This document shows, piece by piece, positions 40,835 to 50,259 of a stretch of 64,000 bases of DNA. The stretch's first letter is position 1; each line of letters starts with the position of its first letter. The stretch is from Bin87 sp034423595 (GTDB lineage Bacteria; Chloroflexota; Dehalococcoidia; Lucifugimonadales; UBA3495): positions 1,240,001-1,304,000 of the forward strand of contig OZ242258.1 of the NCBI GenBank assembly GCA_965207025.1. The letters run 5' to 3'. The notes under the pieces were generated by a model, which worked only from the letters and a program-made list of their open reading frames with translations, searched no databases and was not told the origin of the DNA. A program made the translations under genes and the position numbers.

Positions 40835-42037
40835 TTATCGTTTGTCGGAGACGATGCGGCCTCCCTTGATGACGAGTTGCAATTGCCGCAGGTTGTTTAT
40901 GTCATCCAGCGGGTTACTGCCCACCACAATCAAATCGGCCAGTTTGCCGACCTCAACGGTTCCCAGCTGATCGCCAACTCCGCATAGCTCGGCGGCGTTG
41001 CGGGTGGCGGCCTGTAGCGTTTGCCAGGTGGTTGCGCCGTCGCGGACCCACAGGCCCATTTCTAGTAGCGCCGCGTCCTTGAGTGGCCGGATGTCCGAGC
41101 CTAACGCCATTTTCGCGCCGGAGTCCAGGGCGCGCTTGAACCAGTGAGCGTGCTCATCGGCGGCGGCATCGGCGCGGCATTGCAGGTCGGCGGCGATGTT
41201 GCGCTGGGCCAGCCATTGCCTTTCGTAGTCGTTCTGCGCCTGCCCCTCTGTGAGATGGGAGATGGCGAGGGTGGGAACGTACCACGTTGGCGACTCCGAC
41301 AAGGTGGCGATACACTCCTCATCCATGATGTAGCCGTGCTCCACGGTGTGGGCTCCCAAACGCAGCGCCGATTTGACCGCATCGGGGTTGGCAGCGTGAG
41401 CCATGACCGGGAATTCGCGCTGGCGGCAGATGGCGAAGGCAGCGGATAACTCCTCCTCCAGCAGGAACGAATGCCAGTGGCGATCCCAGTCCGGCCCCAT
41501 GATGCCGCCGGTGAGGTTGAGTTTGATGTGATCGACACCGTTCTTGATCTGTTCGCGGATGGCCTGGACGAATCCGTAAGGGCCATCGCACTCGCGCGCT
41601 TGACCGGACGTGAGGAAGTGGCCGCCGGTGGTAGTCAGGAAGTGCCCGCAGGCGAACACACGGGGCCCGGGTACGTCTCCCTCGGCAAAGGCTCGTTTCC
41701 ACGCCACATCCATGAAATGCGCCGCCCCGCCGCAGCGCACGCCGGTGACGCCGGCCTCGCTCAGAGCGAGGGAAAGCGCGCGCCCAAAATTGGCTGTTTC
41801 CTGCGCCGGCGTGGTTCCGGGCGGAACCGGATACTCGGGATGAATGTGAACGTCCCACAGCCCCGGCAGGAGATAAGCTCCTTTCAGGTCAACTATTTGA
41901 GCGTTATTACCGTACGACGAAAACGGGCCGCGCCTGATTTCGACGATGCGACCATTCTCGATGACAATGGTTGCCTTGGTCGCCACGTTCGGGTTGACGG
42001 CGTCGATCAGGTTGGCATTAGTGAGTACCAGGGACAT
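40835..42037 (-). CDS. Amidohydrolase family protein (imidazolonepropionase-like)
   Basis: 400 residues. TIM-barrel metal sites: LWDVHIHPEYP, KLNLTGGIMGP (carbamylated-lysine position), AHAANPDAVK and HTVEHGYIMD, ending LGSDIRPLKD. This subgroup includes prolidase-like and imidazolonepropionase-like enzymes. Diverges from rpsB; convergent with the cyclase gene. Cytoplasmic, substrate unknown. Confidence 0.9.
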   Translation of the reverse strand: MSLVLTNANLIDAVNPNVATKATIVIENGRIVEIRRGPFSSYGNNAQIVDLKGAYLLPGLWDVHIHPEYPVPPGTTPAQETANFGRALSLALSEAGVTGVRCGGAAHFMDVAWKRAFAEGDVPGPRVFACGHFLTTTGGHFLTSGQARECDGPYGFVQAIREQIKNGVDHIKLNLTGGIMGPDWDRHWHSFLLEEELSAAFAICRQREFPVMAHAANPDAVKSALRLGAHTVEHGYIMDEECIATLSESPTWYVPTLAISHLTEGQAQNDYERQWLAQRNIAADLQCRADAAADEHAHWFKRALDSGAKMALGSDIRPLKDAALLEMGLWVRDGATTWQTLQAATRNAAELCGVGDQLGTVEVGKLADLIVVGSNPLDDINNLRQLQLVIKGGRIVSDKR

Positions 42038-42121
42038 GGGCGAGAACCTCCGCTAAAGTCCGCTGCGAACGTGTCTTCGGGTTGGGGTCTGCATTATACG
42101 CGCTATGGTGAAGCGTTCGGT

Positions 42122-42150
42122 TTGCCGCTGAATTGGCCCTGTGCTATACT
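42122..42150 (+). promoter_or_regulatory. Promoter of the rpsB operon
   Basis: TTGCCG (42122-42127) and TGC-TATACT (TATACT 42145-42150) are spaced exactly 17 bases, the -10 being extended. The 13 bases GTGCTATACTTGG recur upstream of tRNA-Leu. Predicted start about 40 bases before the rpsB ATG at 42196. Confidence 0.7.
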
Positions 42151-42195
42151 TGGCCGCGCTAAATAGACAATACCAAACGCGAGGCAGGACAGCTT

Positions 42196-43065
42196 ATGGT
42201 ACAGGCCCCAGAACGCCCGGCGGTAGTCGATCCGGGTGCGGCAACCGCACTAGAACCCATCACAATGAAGTCCTTGCTGGAAGCAGGCGTACACTTCGGG
42301 CACCAAACCAGGCGGTGGAATCCCAGGATGCGGCGCTACATTTTCACGCAGCGCAACGGCATACATATCATCGACCTACAGCAAACGATGGGCCTGATCA
42401 ACGACGCATACCGGGCGATGGTCGAGTTGGCGGCGTCCGGCGGAAACGTCCTCTTCGTGGGCACCAAGAAGCAGGCCCAGGACGTGATTGCCTCGGAGGC
42501 GGAACGCACCAGCCAGTGGTACGTGAACCAGCGATGGCTGGGCGGCACGCTCACCAATTTCCAGACCATCAAAGCGCGTATTGACCACATGAAGCGGCTA
42601 CAGGAACAACGCGACTCAGGTTACCTCGCCCGCTTGCCGAAAAAGGAAACGGTGCGTCTTACTCATACGCTGGACAAGCTCGAAAAATACTTCACGGGGC
42701 TGCGCAACATGGATCGGTTGCCGGCCGCGTTGTTCGTGATCGACATTGGCAAAGAGGATATCTGCATCGCCGAAGCTCGTCGGTTGAACATTCCGATCTT
42801 CGCCATTGTTGATACCGATTGCGACCCGGGGTTGGTCACGCATGCGGTGCCCGGAAACGATGACGCCGTTCGATCGATCAGGCTCATTACCGGCCGCATG
42901 GCATCGGCTATCGAGGAAGGCCAGGCACAACGGGAAGCGATGATGACCGCAGATGTCGAACCGACGGATGGCGAAGATCTTTCCGTAGAGGAAACGGCCC
43001 GTTTCGCTCAAACCGTAACCCTGGAAGAATTGGGGCAGATGATGTCTGCCCGCCCATTGGAATAG
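42196..43065 (+). CDS. rpsB: 30S ribosomal protein S2
   Basis: 289 residues. ITMKSLLEAGVHFGHQTRRWNP and the NQRWLGGTLTNFQTIKARIDH segment are S2 hallmarks. The first ~22 residues are an extra Pro/Ala-rich extension, and the last ~45 are an acidic tail (VEPTDGEDLSVEETAR). First gene of an operon with tsf, pyrH, frr, uppS, cdsA, dxr and rseP. Confidence 0.97.
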   Translation: MVQAPERPAVVDPGAATALEPITMKSLLEAGVHFGHQTRRWNPRMRRYIFTQRNGIHIIDLQQTMGLINDAYRAMVELAASGGNVLFVGTKKQAQDVIASEAERTSQWYVNQRWLGGTLTNFQTIKARIDHMKRLQEQRDSGYLARLPKKETVRLTHTLDKLEKYFTGLRNMDRLPAALFVIDIGKEDICIAEARRLNIPIFAIVDTDCDPGLVTHAVPGNDDAVRSIRLITGRMASAIEEGQAQREAMMTADVEPTDGEDLSVEETARFAQTVTLEELGQMMSARPLE

Positions 43066-43078
43066 CCGGTGTGATTTC

Positions 43079-43105
43079 GCGCCGGTCCCGGATTGGACCG
43101 GGCGC
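43079..43105 (+). other. Stem-loop in the rpsB-tsf gap
   Basis: GCGCCGGTCC and GGACCGGGCGC flank a six-base loop, with one bulged G. No T-run follows, so it is more likely an mRNA stability or attenuation element than an intrinsic terminator. Confidence 0.5.
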
Positions 43106-43156
43106 AACCCACTTCACAACCAACACGAAGCTCATAGCAGCCAGGAGGCACCGATC

Positions 43157-43663
43157 TTGCCTGCGGTTACCGTTGAACTAATCAAATCACTGCGCGAACA
43201 GACCGGCGCCGGAATCAGCGATTGTAAAAAGGCACTCGAGGATACCGAGGGAGATCTGGATCGCGCGGTCGAGGCCCTGCGCCAGAAGGGTTTTGAGCAA
43301 GCCGCAAGGCGCGCAGACAGAGAGACATCGCAAGGTCTGATCGAATCCTATATCCACACTGGCGGTCGCGTAGGCGCGCTAGTCCAGCTGGGTTGTGAGA
43401 CCGACTTTGTGGCTCGCACCAATGAATTCAGAGTCCTGGCGCACGACATTGCCATGCAAGTGGCCGCCATGTCGCCGGTATATCTCAGCGACGCAGACAT
43501 GCCGGAAGATGAGGAGCGTCCGGCAGCGCAGGTGTGCCTGTTGCAGCAACCCTTCATTAAGGACGGTTCCCGCACTTTGGCCGATTTAGTTCGGGAAACG
43601 GCTGCGCAAACCGGCGAAAACGTGCGCATCGTGCATTTCAGTCGGCTGGCGTTGGGCGAATAG
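43157..43663 (+). CDS. tsf: Translation elongation factor Ts, short form
   Basis: 168 residues from TTG 43157 with AGGAGG nine bases upstream. The UBA-like N-terminus VELIKSLREQTGAGISDCKKALED and the core YIHTGGRVGALVQLGCETDFVART are clear. At 168 residues it has only one core subdomain, like the short Thermus-type factor; E. coli EF-Ts has 283. Exchanges GDP on EF-Tu. Confidence 0.95.
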   Translation: MPAVTVELIKSLREQTGAGISDCKKALEDTEGDLDRAVEALRQKGFEQAARRADRETSQGLIESYIHTGGRVGALVQLGCETDFVARTNEFRVLAHDIAMQVAAMSPVYLSDADMPEDEERPAAQVCLLQQPFIKDGSRTLADLVRETAAQTGENVRIVHFSRLALGE

Positions 43664-43746
43664 ACCCAAAACCGATATGGTCGCGGGCAGGGAAGACTCG
43701 CGCAGCATCGCCAAGGCAGGACCACGACCAGAACCCGGTTACAGAC

Positions 43747-44529
43747 ATGGTTGCTGGAAGCGTCAGTGCCCAATCGATTTACGGTCGTATCCTTCTCAAG
43801 ATAAGCGGCGAGTCACTACAAGGTTCGGGTCCTGAAACTATCAATCCCGAAGCCGTCGAGTACATTGCCGAACAAGTGATAGACGCCCAGGCACGCGGGG
43901 TGGAAATCGCGGTAGTCGTAGGCGGCGGAAACATCTGGCGAGGCGCGACTGCGGAACGGCAGGGCATGGATCGTTCAGCGGCTGATTACGCTGGAATGGT
44001 CGCTACGATCATCAACGGCCTGGCGCTTCAGGATGCACTGGAACGGCGCGGAGTTACCACCAGGACGCAGTCCGCACTCCCCATACAGGCGGTTGCCGAA
44101 CCGTACATTCGACGAAGGGCAATGCGGCACCTGGAGAAAGGGCGAGTTGTTCTGTTTTGCGCCGGGTCGGGCAATCCCTACATGTCCACGGATACGGCGT
44201 CGGCCCTGCGGGCCCTGGAAATCGGAGCCGACGTTCTATTGATGGCCAAGAACGGCGTGGACGGCGTATATGACTCGGATCCACGCACCAATCCGGGGGC
44301 GGTCCGATTCGGCAATCTGGAGTATCTGGATGCGGTGAATCGCAGACTGGAAGTGATGGATTCCACAGCGATGGCATTGTGCATGGACAACCAGATGCCC
44401 ATCATCGTTTTTGATATATTTGAGAGAGGCGCGATGAGCCGCATCTTGCGAGGCGACGCCGTTGGCACCACCATCGACGACGGCAAGCAAAATGGTCCAG
44501 GAGGGGAGCGAAATGGCACAGCAACGTAG
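43747..44529 (+). CDS. pyrH: UMP kinase
   Basis: 260 residues. Amino-acid-kinase fold: YGRILLKISGESLQG, VVVGGGNIWRG, and NGVDGVYDSDPRTNPGA. Phosphorylates UMP. Its end overlaps the frr start by 17 bases. The C-terminus (TIDDGKQNGPGGERNGTAT) is longer than usual, perhaps only a read-through of the overlap. Confidence 0.97.
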   Translation: MVAGSVSAQSIYGRILLKISGESLQGSGPETINPEAVEYIAEQVIDAQARGVEIAVVVGGGNIWRGATAERQGMDRSAADYAGMVATIINGLALQDALERRGVTTRTQSALPIQAVAEPYIRRRAMRHLEKGRVVLFCAGSGNPYMSTDTASALRALEIGADVLLMAKNGVDGVYDSDPRTNPGAVRFGNLEYLDAVNRRLEVMDSTAMALCMDNQMPIIVFDIFERGAMSRILRGDAVGTTIDDGKQNGPGGERNGTAT

Positions 44530-45118
44530 AAGTAGAGATGGCGACGACCAACCGGAACGCACTATTGAAGACGTGCTGAACGAAGTTGAACGGAAGATGG
44601 GTCAGTCGATTGAGGCGATGCGCCGGGACATCAGCACCCTGCGAACGGGACGGGCCACCCCGGCGTTGATAGAAGACCTGTCGGTGGACTACTACGGCAG
44701 TCCAACGCCGCTCAAGCAGATAGCGTCCATATCCGCTCCGGATGCCCGGGCCATCATGGTGCAACCATGGGACCGTCAGGCCCTCCGGGATATAGAACGG
44801 AGCCTGATGCAATCGGAGATGGGATTCAACCCGTCGAACGACGGCAACGTGATAACCGTACCCATCCCGCCGCTGACGCAAGAACGCCGCAGGGAGATGG
44901 TGAGGCTGCTGAAACGCAAGGCGGAGGACAGCAAAGTGGCGGTTCGCAACGTACGCCGCGACGGCGTGGACTCGTTGCGCAAGATGGAACGAGACAAGGC
45001 CATATCCCAGGACGAAAGCCGCCGCAGCCAGGACACGCTACAGAAGACAACGGACTCCCATATCAAGACGATTGACGAGGTGTCGGCCGGAAAAGAGGCG
45101 GAGATCATGGAGGTGTGA
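44513..45118 (+). CDS. frr: Ribosome recycling factor
   Basis: 201 residues from ATG 44513 (AGGAGGGGAG upstream), overlapping pyrH; a longer reading from 44462 lies inside pyrH. Hallmarks: MRRDISTLRTGRATPALIED, DYYGSPTPLKQIA and GNVITVPIPPLTQERRREMV. The extra ~17 acidic N-terminal residues (AQQRRSRDGDDQPE) are unusual. Frees ribosomes with EF-G. GTGA overlap with uppS. Confidence 0.97.
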   Translation: MAQQRRSRDGDDQPERTIEDVLNEVERKMGQSIEAMRRDISTLRTGRATPALIEDLSVDYYGSPTPLKQIASISAPDARAIMVQPWDRQALRDIERSLMQSEMGFNPSNDGNVITVPIPPLTQERRREMVRLLKRKAEDSKVAVRNVRRDGVDSLRKMERDKAISQDESRRSQDTLQKTTDSHIKTIDEVSAGKEAEIMEV

Positions 45119-45870
45119 GCACTCCATCAATCAACGCCGGGTCCTCCGGAGACGGAGCAACGGTTCCGCAACACATTGCCATTATTATGGACGGCAATGG
45201 CCGTTGGGCCGCCCAACGGCAGTTGCCACGGGCGGCAGGCCACCGCCGGGGTGTAGCCAATATCCAAAGCGTCGTACGCATACTGGCGGAACGTGGTGTC
45301 CGGGTGGTTACACTGTACGCCTTTTCCACTGAGAACTGGCGACGCCCAACTGCAGAAGTGGACGCGCTGATGGCAATTCTGGCAACCGAGATTGAGCCGC
45401 AAACCCGGGAATTGCACGAAGCAGGGGTGCGGTTGGTGCACCTGGGTGACCCAAAACCCCTGGATGGCAGGTTGCAGGACGCAATCGCCCAAGCTGAGCA
45501 GGTAACCGAAGGAAACGACCGTTTCACCCTTAACATTGCGTTCAATTACGGTGGCCGTGACGAAATTCTGCACGCCGTCCGAAGGATTATCGCTGAGGGC
45601 GTGTTGCCCGATGAGGTTGACGAAAGCCTATTCGGGCGCTACCTATACACTGAGGGCTGCCCGGACCCCGACCTCATCATTCGGACGGGGGGCGAGCAGC
45701 GGCTGAGCAACTTTCTCATCTGGCAGGCTGCCTACAGCGAGTACTACCATACTCCGGTGTTGTGGCCGGATCTGGGTGAAGATGAACTGGATCAGGCGCT
45801 GGAAGCGTACAGCCAGCGTCAGAGACGGTTCGGCGCGCTGGATGAACAGCACCGGTTTGGAGAGGCTTAG
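45115..45870 (+). CDS. uppS: Undecaprenyl diphosphate synthase (cis-prenyltransferase)
   Basis: 251 residues from GTG 45115 (GTGA overlap with frr). IIMDGNGRWAAQR (catalytic Asp), YAFSTENWRRP, FNYGGRDEI, and PDLIIRTGGEQRLSNFL with LWPDL. Makes the C55 lipid carrier for cell-wall synthesis. Followed by cdsA. Confidence 0.97.
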   Translation: MSTPSINAGSSGDGATVPQHIAIIMDGNGRWAAQRQLPRAAGHRRGVANIQSVVRILAERGVRVVTLYAFSTENWRRPTAEVDALMAILATEIEPQTRELHEAGVRLVHLGDPKPLDGRLQDAIAQAEQVTEGNDRFTLNIAFNYGGRDEILHAVRRIIAEGVLPDEVDESLFGRYLYTEGCPDPDLIIRTGGEQRLSNFLIWQAAYSEYYHTPVLWPDLGEDELDQALEAYSQRQRRFGALDEQHRFGEA

Positions 45871-45874
45871 AGCC

Positions 45875-46765
45875 TTGTTGATTCACAGGGTCCTGACCGC
45901 CCTGGCGGCAGTTCCGGTCATCCTGGCGGCAATCTGGTTCGGCCCGCCGTGGATAACCCTGCTGGTGACCGCTGCGTCAGTCATAGGGGTTTGGGAAGCT
46001 TACCGGTTGTATCCCAGCTCCGTCGCCCACGACGAAGACGTGACTCCCAGAGGGTTGTCGACGCTATTGGGCGGCGTTTGGTCCGCAGCGCTGGTGCTTG
46101 GTGGGGAACTGGCAGCCACACCGTACGATTTCGCCAAAACGGTCGCTGGGATCTGTCTTGCCGGATGCGTCGTTGGCGGGTTGTGGATGATCGCGGCCTG
46201 GCGTGGGCGACGTTGCATCGCCGCCGTGTTATGGCTGGTGCTGCCGCCGGTTTATATCGGAGGGGGGTTGGCTTGCGCAATCGCTCTGAGAGGCATTGAC
46301 CAGGCCAAGATAGTCGATTCCATTGTGCCGGCACAGTTCGCAAGCGCCGACACCGGGCTCTGGTGGTTATTGCTTTGCGTCCTTACAGTTTATGCGGCGG
46401 ACACGGCGGCTTATTTCACCGGAAGATCGGTCGGACGCCGCCGAATGGCTCCCAACATCAGCCCCGGAAAAACGTGGGAAGGGGCTGCCGGCGGAATGGC
46501 AGGCGCAGTGATTGCCGCCACAGCGCTGGCAGTGGTCACCCCGTTGGGACTGGAGGTTTGGCAAGCGGCATTAACTGGTGTTATTTTAGGTGTCGTGTCT
46601 CCTGCTGGCGACCTTATGGAGTCGATGGTCAAGCGCTGGGCCGGCGTCAAAGATTCGGGAATAATCTTTCCTGGGCACGGCGGTATGTTGGACCGGCTGG
46701 ACAGCCTGCTACCCTCATTCATCGTGGTATATGCAATGGCGGTTTACTTTACAGCCGTCGATTGA
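45875..46765 (+). CDS. cdsA: Phosphatidate cytidylyltransferase
   Basis: 296 residues from TTG 45875, nine bases after GGAGAGG; an ATG at 45842, overlapping uppS, is possible but has no ribosome site. About eight membrane segments and the CDP-DAG synthase signature SPAGDLMESMVKRWAGVKDS, then GHGGMLDRLDSLLPSF. Makes CDP-diacylglycerol for phospholipids. Confidence 0.94.
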   Translation: MLIHRVLTALAAVPVILAAIWFGPPWITLLVTAASVIGVWEAYRLYPSSVAHDEDVTPRGLSTLLGGVWSAALVLGGELAATPYDFAKTVAGICLAGCVVGGLWMIAAWRGRRCIAAVLWLVLPPVYIGGGLACAIALRGIDQAKIVDSIVPAQFASADTGLWWLLLCVLTVYAADTAAYFTGRSVGRRRMAPNISPGKTWEGAAGGMAGAVIAATALAVVTPLGLEVWQAALTGVILGVVSPAGDLMESMVKRWAGVKDSGIIFPGHGGMLDRLDSLLPSFIVVYAMAVYFTAVD

Positions 46766-46781
46766 TCGGGGAGATAATCTC

Positions 46782-47909
46782 ATGCGACGCATAGTAGTAC
46801 TGGGTTCCACCGGTTCCATAGGCCGGCAAACGCTCGATATTGTGCGGGCTTTTCCCAACGACTTTGAAGTAGTGGGATTGGCCGCCGGCAATAACACGAA
46901 CCTGCTCAGTGAGCAGATCACGGAGTTTCAGCCACAATACGTTTGGTGCAACAATCCTCCGGCAACGCTGCCGGAAGGTGCCACCGTAATGCCAATGGCA
47001 GAGATGGCGACCCTTCCGGAAGTTGACCAGGTAATGGTCGCGCTGATGGGCGCAGTGGGGTTGTCTCCGACCCTGGAAGCCTTGCGAGCTGGGAAGCAGG
47101 TGGCGCTCTCCAACAAGGAACCGATAGTAATGGCTGGAGAGGCCCTAAAATCCGCCGAAGCAGAGTACGGGGGCGTAATCCTACCGGTGGACAGCGAGCC
47201 CAGCGCCATCTGGCAATGCCTTCGAGGTGAGGACAACCACATCCGACGTTTGTTGATTACGGCCAGCGGCGGACCGTTCCGTCGGACGCCACTGGAGGAA
47301 TTGGAATCGGTGACGCCGGAGCAAGCGCTGAGGCATCCCACCTGGCGCATGGGCGATAAGATAACGATTGATTCGGCTACCCTGATGAACAAAGCCTTTG
47401 AGGTAATCGAATCCCACTGGCTGTTTTCCGTGCCGTGGGAGGATATAGCCGTTGTTGTCCACCCCCAGAGTACGATCCACTCGATGGTGGAGTTTGACGA
47501 TGGGTCGGTGAAAGCGCAACTGGGGCCGCCGAGCATGAGACTGCCAATCCAATACGCGCTGTTCTACCCGCGAAGATTTGCCAACCCGGACATTCCGAGG
47601 CTAGACATCGGCGCACCTTGGTCGCTGGACTTTGAGCCGCTGGAAAGGGATCGATTTCCCTGCTTTGACCTGGCGGTGTCAGCCGGCAAAACCGGGGGCA
47701 CGGCTCCCGCGGTGTTGAGCGCTGCCGATGAAGTGGCCGTGGCGGCGTTCCTGCAAGGCAAGATCGGGTTCACGGGCATTTACAGGCTGGTGGAGCAGGT
47801 GCTGGGAGAGCACCACTCGCAGCCGGACCCGAATTTAGACGCGATCAGCGACGCGGACCGCTGGGCCAATATCCGAGCCGCTGAACTGTCGGGAATGCCG
47901 ACGACCTAG
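46782..47909 (+). CDS. dxr: 1-deoxy-D-xylulose-5-phosphate reductoisomerase
   Basis: 375 residues from ATG 46782 (GGGGAGA upstream); an upstream frame inside cdsA is not used. VLGSTGSIGRQTLDIV (NADPH), SNKEPIVMAG, PVDSEPSAIWQCL (metal/substrate) and VVHPQSTIHSMVEF. Second step of the MEP isoprenoid pathway, suitably next to uppS. 16 bases after cdsA. Confidence 0.97.
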   Translation: MRRIVVLGSTGSIGRQTLDIVRAFPNDFEVVGLAAGNNTNLLSEQITEFQPQYVWCNNPPATLPEGATVMPMAEMATLPEVDQVMVALMGAVGLSPTLEALRAGKQVALSNKEPIVMAGEALKSAEAEYGGVILPVDSEPSAIWQCLRGEDNHIRRLLITASGGPFRRTPLEELESVTPEQALRHPTWRMGDKITIDSATLMNKAFEVIESHWLFSVPWEDIAVVVHPQSTIHSMVEFDDGSVKAQLGPPSMRLPIQYALFYPRRFANPDIPRLDIGAPWSLDFEPLERDRFPCFDLAVSAGKTGGTAPAVLSAADEVAVAAFLQGKIGFTGIYRLVEQVLGEHHSQPDPNLDAISDADRWANIRAAELSGMPTT

Positions 47910-47922
47910 CAGGGCGATTGAC

Positions 47923-49320
47923 ATGGATACGATATTGATCGCGCTGGCATCGTTCATTCCAATGCTCGTATTGCTGGTGGTGGTGCATGAATTGGGTCAC
48001 TTCTGGTCGGCAAAGGCGTTTGGCGTCAAGGTCCTGGAGTTCGGGGTAGGCTATCCACCGCGAGCGTTCGGGATTTACACCGGGCGTACCGCAGCGCTGC
48101 TAACCCACTCGACTGTCTGCCTGAATGGCGCTCTGTCGGGCATCAAACCAGGCCAGGTGGTGCGGATTCTTTCCGGCGAGACGGAAGACGGGTCCCTGGT
48201 GGCCCGATACGTAGAGATTCGAGACGCGGAGGGGAGCGACAGAGCATCGGGCAGAATCGGGCGGTTGTTCGGGTTCGGAAATGGTCAAACCGAAGAGGAA
48301 AGACCGGAGCATCCGCAACGCGCCCGGCTGGGAGACGTCGAAACCGACGAATACCTGCGGCACGAGGGTCGGGTGCGCGAAATTCGCCCCGACCGCATCG
48401 TACTGGCAGACATGATCTACTCGGTCAACTGGCTGCCCCTGGGCGGGTTCGTGCGTCTGTCAGGTGAAAACAACCCGGCAGCTCCGCAGAGCCTGGCCCG
48501 ACGTGGCGTTGGGCAGCGGGCGATAGTGCTGGCGGCCGGTTCGGCGATGAACGCACTGTTTCCCATCGTGGCGTTCGCCATCATGGCAATGGTCCCGCAC
48601 ACGGAAGTGATCGGTGGAACGGCGCAGATTACTGAAGTCGCGCCGCGGTCTCCGGCGGCAACGGCCGGTATCATGCCCGGGGATCGAGTGCTGGCGGTAG
48701 GGGGCGAACTGCTCACCAATCCGGAACGTCTGCCCCAGGAGGTCATGTTGGCCGGCGGCTCAGAAATGGCTTGGGTAATTGAACGCGGCGGCCAGAGGCA
48801 TGTTGCGCACGTTACGCCGCGAGTCGATCCTCCGGCTGGGCAGGGAGCCGTGGGAATCAGGTTCGAGATAATTGACCAACAGGTCGAGCGGCGAACCGAA
48901 CCGCCTTGGGTGGCGTTGCGTTTGGGTGTTACCAACACTTGGGACATGTTGACCCTGATCTCCCGAGAAGTTCGTGGATGGTTTGGCGGCGGGCGCGGTC
49001 CGGAATTCAGCGGCCCCATCGGAATTGCGCAAATTACTGGCGAAGTGACGCAACGGGGTGGTTTCCAGGGCTGGATGGTGGTGGCGATCCTGTTGAGCAT
49101 CAACCTGGCTGTATTAAACATCCTGCCGATTCCGATGCTGGACGGCGGGCGGCTGCTGTTCGTAGCTATCGAGTGGGTACGGGGAGGCAAACGAGTGCCG
49201 TCGGACAAGGAAGGTCTGGTTCACCTGATCGGTTTCGTCGCCATGATCGCTCTGGTGATCGCGATTTCGGCTAACGACATCATCCGCCTGGTTCAGGGTA
49301 TCAGCCCGCTGGGCGGCTGA
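47923..49320 (+). CDS. rseP: Site-2 metalloprotease RseP with a large insertion
   Basis: 465 residues. VVVHELGHFWSAK (zinc HExxH at 22-26) in the first membrane helix, then GVGYPPRAFGI. Between that and IYSVNWLPLGGFVRLSG, which normally follow directly, there are about 110 extra residues (roughly 53-164), charged and rich in Arg/Glu, including LSGIKPGQVVRILSGETED and RVREIRPDRIVLADM. A single PDZ domain (AATAGIMPGDRVLAVGGELL) and C-terminal NILPIPMLDGGRLLF follow. Cuts membrane-anchored anti-sigma factors. Last gene of the string, 13 bases after dxr. Confidence 0.94.
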   Translation: MDTILIALASFIPMLVLLVVVHELGHFWSAKAFGVKVLEFGVGYPPRAFGIYTGRTAALLTHSTVCLNGALSGIKPGQVVRILSGETEDGSLVARYVEIRDAEGSDRASGRIGRLFGFGNGQTEEERPEHPQRARLGDVETDEYLRHEGRVREIRPDRIVLADMIYSVNWLPLGGFVRLSGENNPAAPQSLARRGVGQRAIVLAAGSAMNALFPIVAFAIMAMVPHTEVIGGTAQITEVAPRSPAATAGIMPGDRVLAVGGELLTNPERLPQEVMLAGGSEMAWVIERGGQRHVAHVTPRVDPPAGQGAVGIRFEIIDQQVERRTEPPWVALRLGVTNTWDMLTLISREVRGWFGGGRGPEFSGPIGIAQITGEVTQRGGFQGWMVVAILLSINLAVLNILPIPMLDGGRLLFVAIEWVRGGKRVPSDKEGLVHLIGFVAMIALVIAISANDIIRLVQGISPLGG

Positions 49321-49337
49321 TAACCTACCTGCATCGG

Positions 49338-49366
49338 CTGACGAGATGGGAGGACGGGGTTATAAT
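49338..49366 (+). promoter_or_regulatory. Promoter for the enoyl-CoA hydratase-cupin pair
   Basis: CTGACG (49338-49343, 4 of 6) and TATAAT (49361-49366), 17 bases apart, about 75 bases before the ATG at 49441. Confidence 0.6.
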
Positions 49367-49440
49367 AGCGGCGACGCTGCAACAATCAGCCCTCCAGTAT
49401 TCGGCGCCGGTCCCTACCCTCCAATCTCAAGGACGTAACT

Positions 49441-50259
49441 ATGGTCGCAACCACTTATTCATGCATCAACGTTGAAACCTTGGCTCGGCCCGCCATGATG
49501 GGCCGCAACGAGGTCGAGACCCATATCGGCGTGATCACGCTGAACCGACCGGAAGTGCTCAATGCCCTTAACCTGCAACTGGTGCGGGAAATGGACCAGG
49601 CGCTCACGGATTTCGAGGCTGACGATAGCGTTGGCGCTGTGGTCATCACCGGCGCTGGTGAGCGGGCTTTCTCAGCCGGCGCGGATATTCACGAAAACCG
49701 CGAACTGTCCCCCGAGGAACGGCAGGCGGGCCAATCGGAGCGCGCCGAATACACTTGGCATATGCACACCAGCAGCAAGCCTGTCATCGGCGCGGTGAAC
49801 GGCCTGTGCTACGGTGGAGGTACGGTGCTGGCCACCAGCCTGGACTTCCTAGTGGGTTGCGAAAAGTCGAGTTTCCGTTTCCTTGCGGTGAACTACGGGC
49901 AGATGAACGCCACATGGAGCCTGCCACAGTTGGTGGGAATCAATCGGGCGAAGGAACTCCTACTCAGCGGGCGCGAAGTCTTCGCCGAGGAAGCCTACCA
50001 CATTGGCCTCATCAACCACCTGGTGCCGTCTGAAGAACTCATGGAGCGCACCCTGGACATCGCGGCCGGCATCGCCCGCAACCGGGTCGAAGGGCTGGCC
50101 AATATCAAGCAACTGCTGCTGGAACACTCGGGCCTGCCCATAGAAGAGCAGTACCGCAACGAAATCGAGGGCCGTACCGGGCGGTTCAAGGGTTTGACGG
50201 TGGAAGAAGGATTTTCCGACTTCCTGGCTCGCAAGGGACGCAAGCCGCGCTCCGAATGA
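49441..50259 (+). CDS. Enoyl-CoA hydratase/isomerase family protein
   Basis: 272 residues. Crotonase oxyanion pieces GAGERAFSAGADIHE and GAVNGLCYGGGTVLATSLD are standard, but the second catalytic Glu region (NYGQMNATWSLPQLVGINRAKELLL) carries Ala-Thr where many hydratases have Glu, so the reaction may not be simple hydration. Overlaps the cupin start by four bases. Confidence 0.92.
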   Translation: MVATTYSCINVETLARPAMMGRNEVETHIGVITLNRPEVLNALNLQLVREMDQALTDFEADDSVGAVVITGAGERAFSAGADIHENRELSPEERQAGQSERAEYTWHMHTSSKPVIGAVNGLCYGGGTVLATSLDFLVGCEKSSFRFLAVNYGQMNATWSLPQLVGINRAKELLLSGREVFAEEAYHIGLINHLVPSEELMERTLDIAAGIARNRVEGLANIKQLLLEHSGLPIEEQYRNEIEGRTGRFKGLTVEEGFSDFLARKGRKPRSE

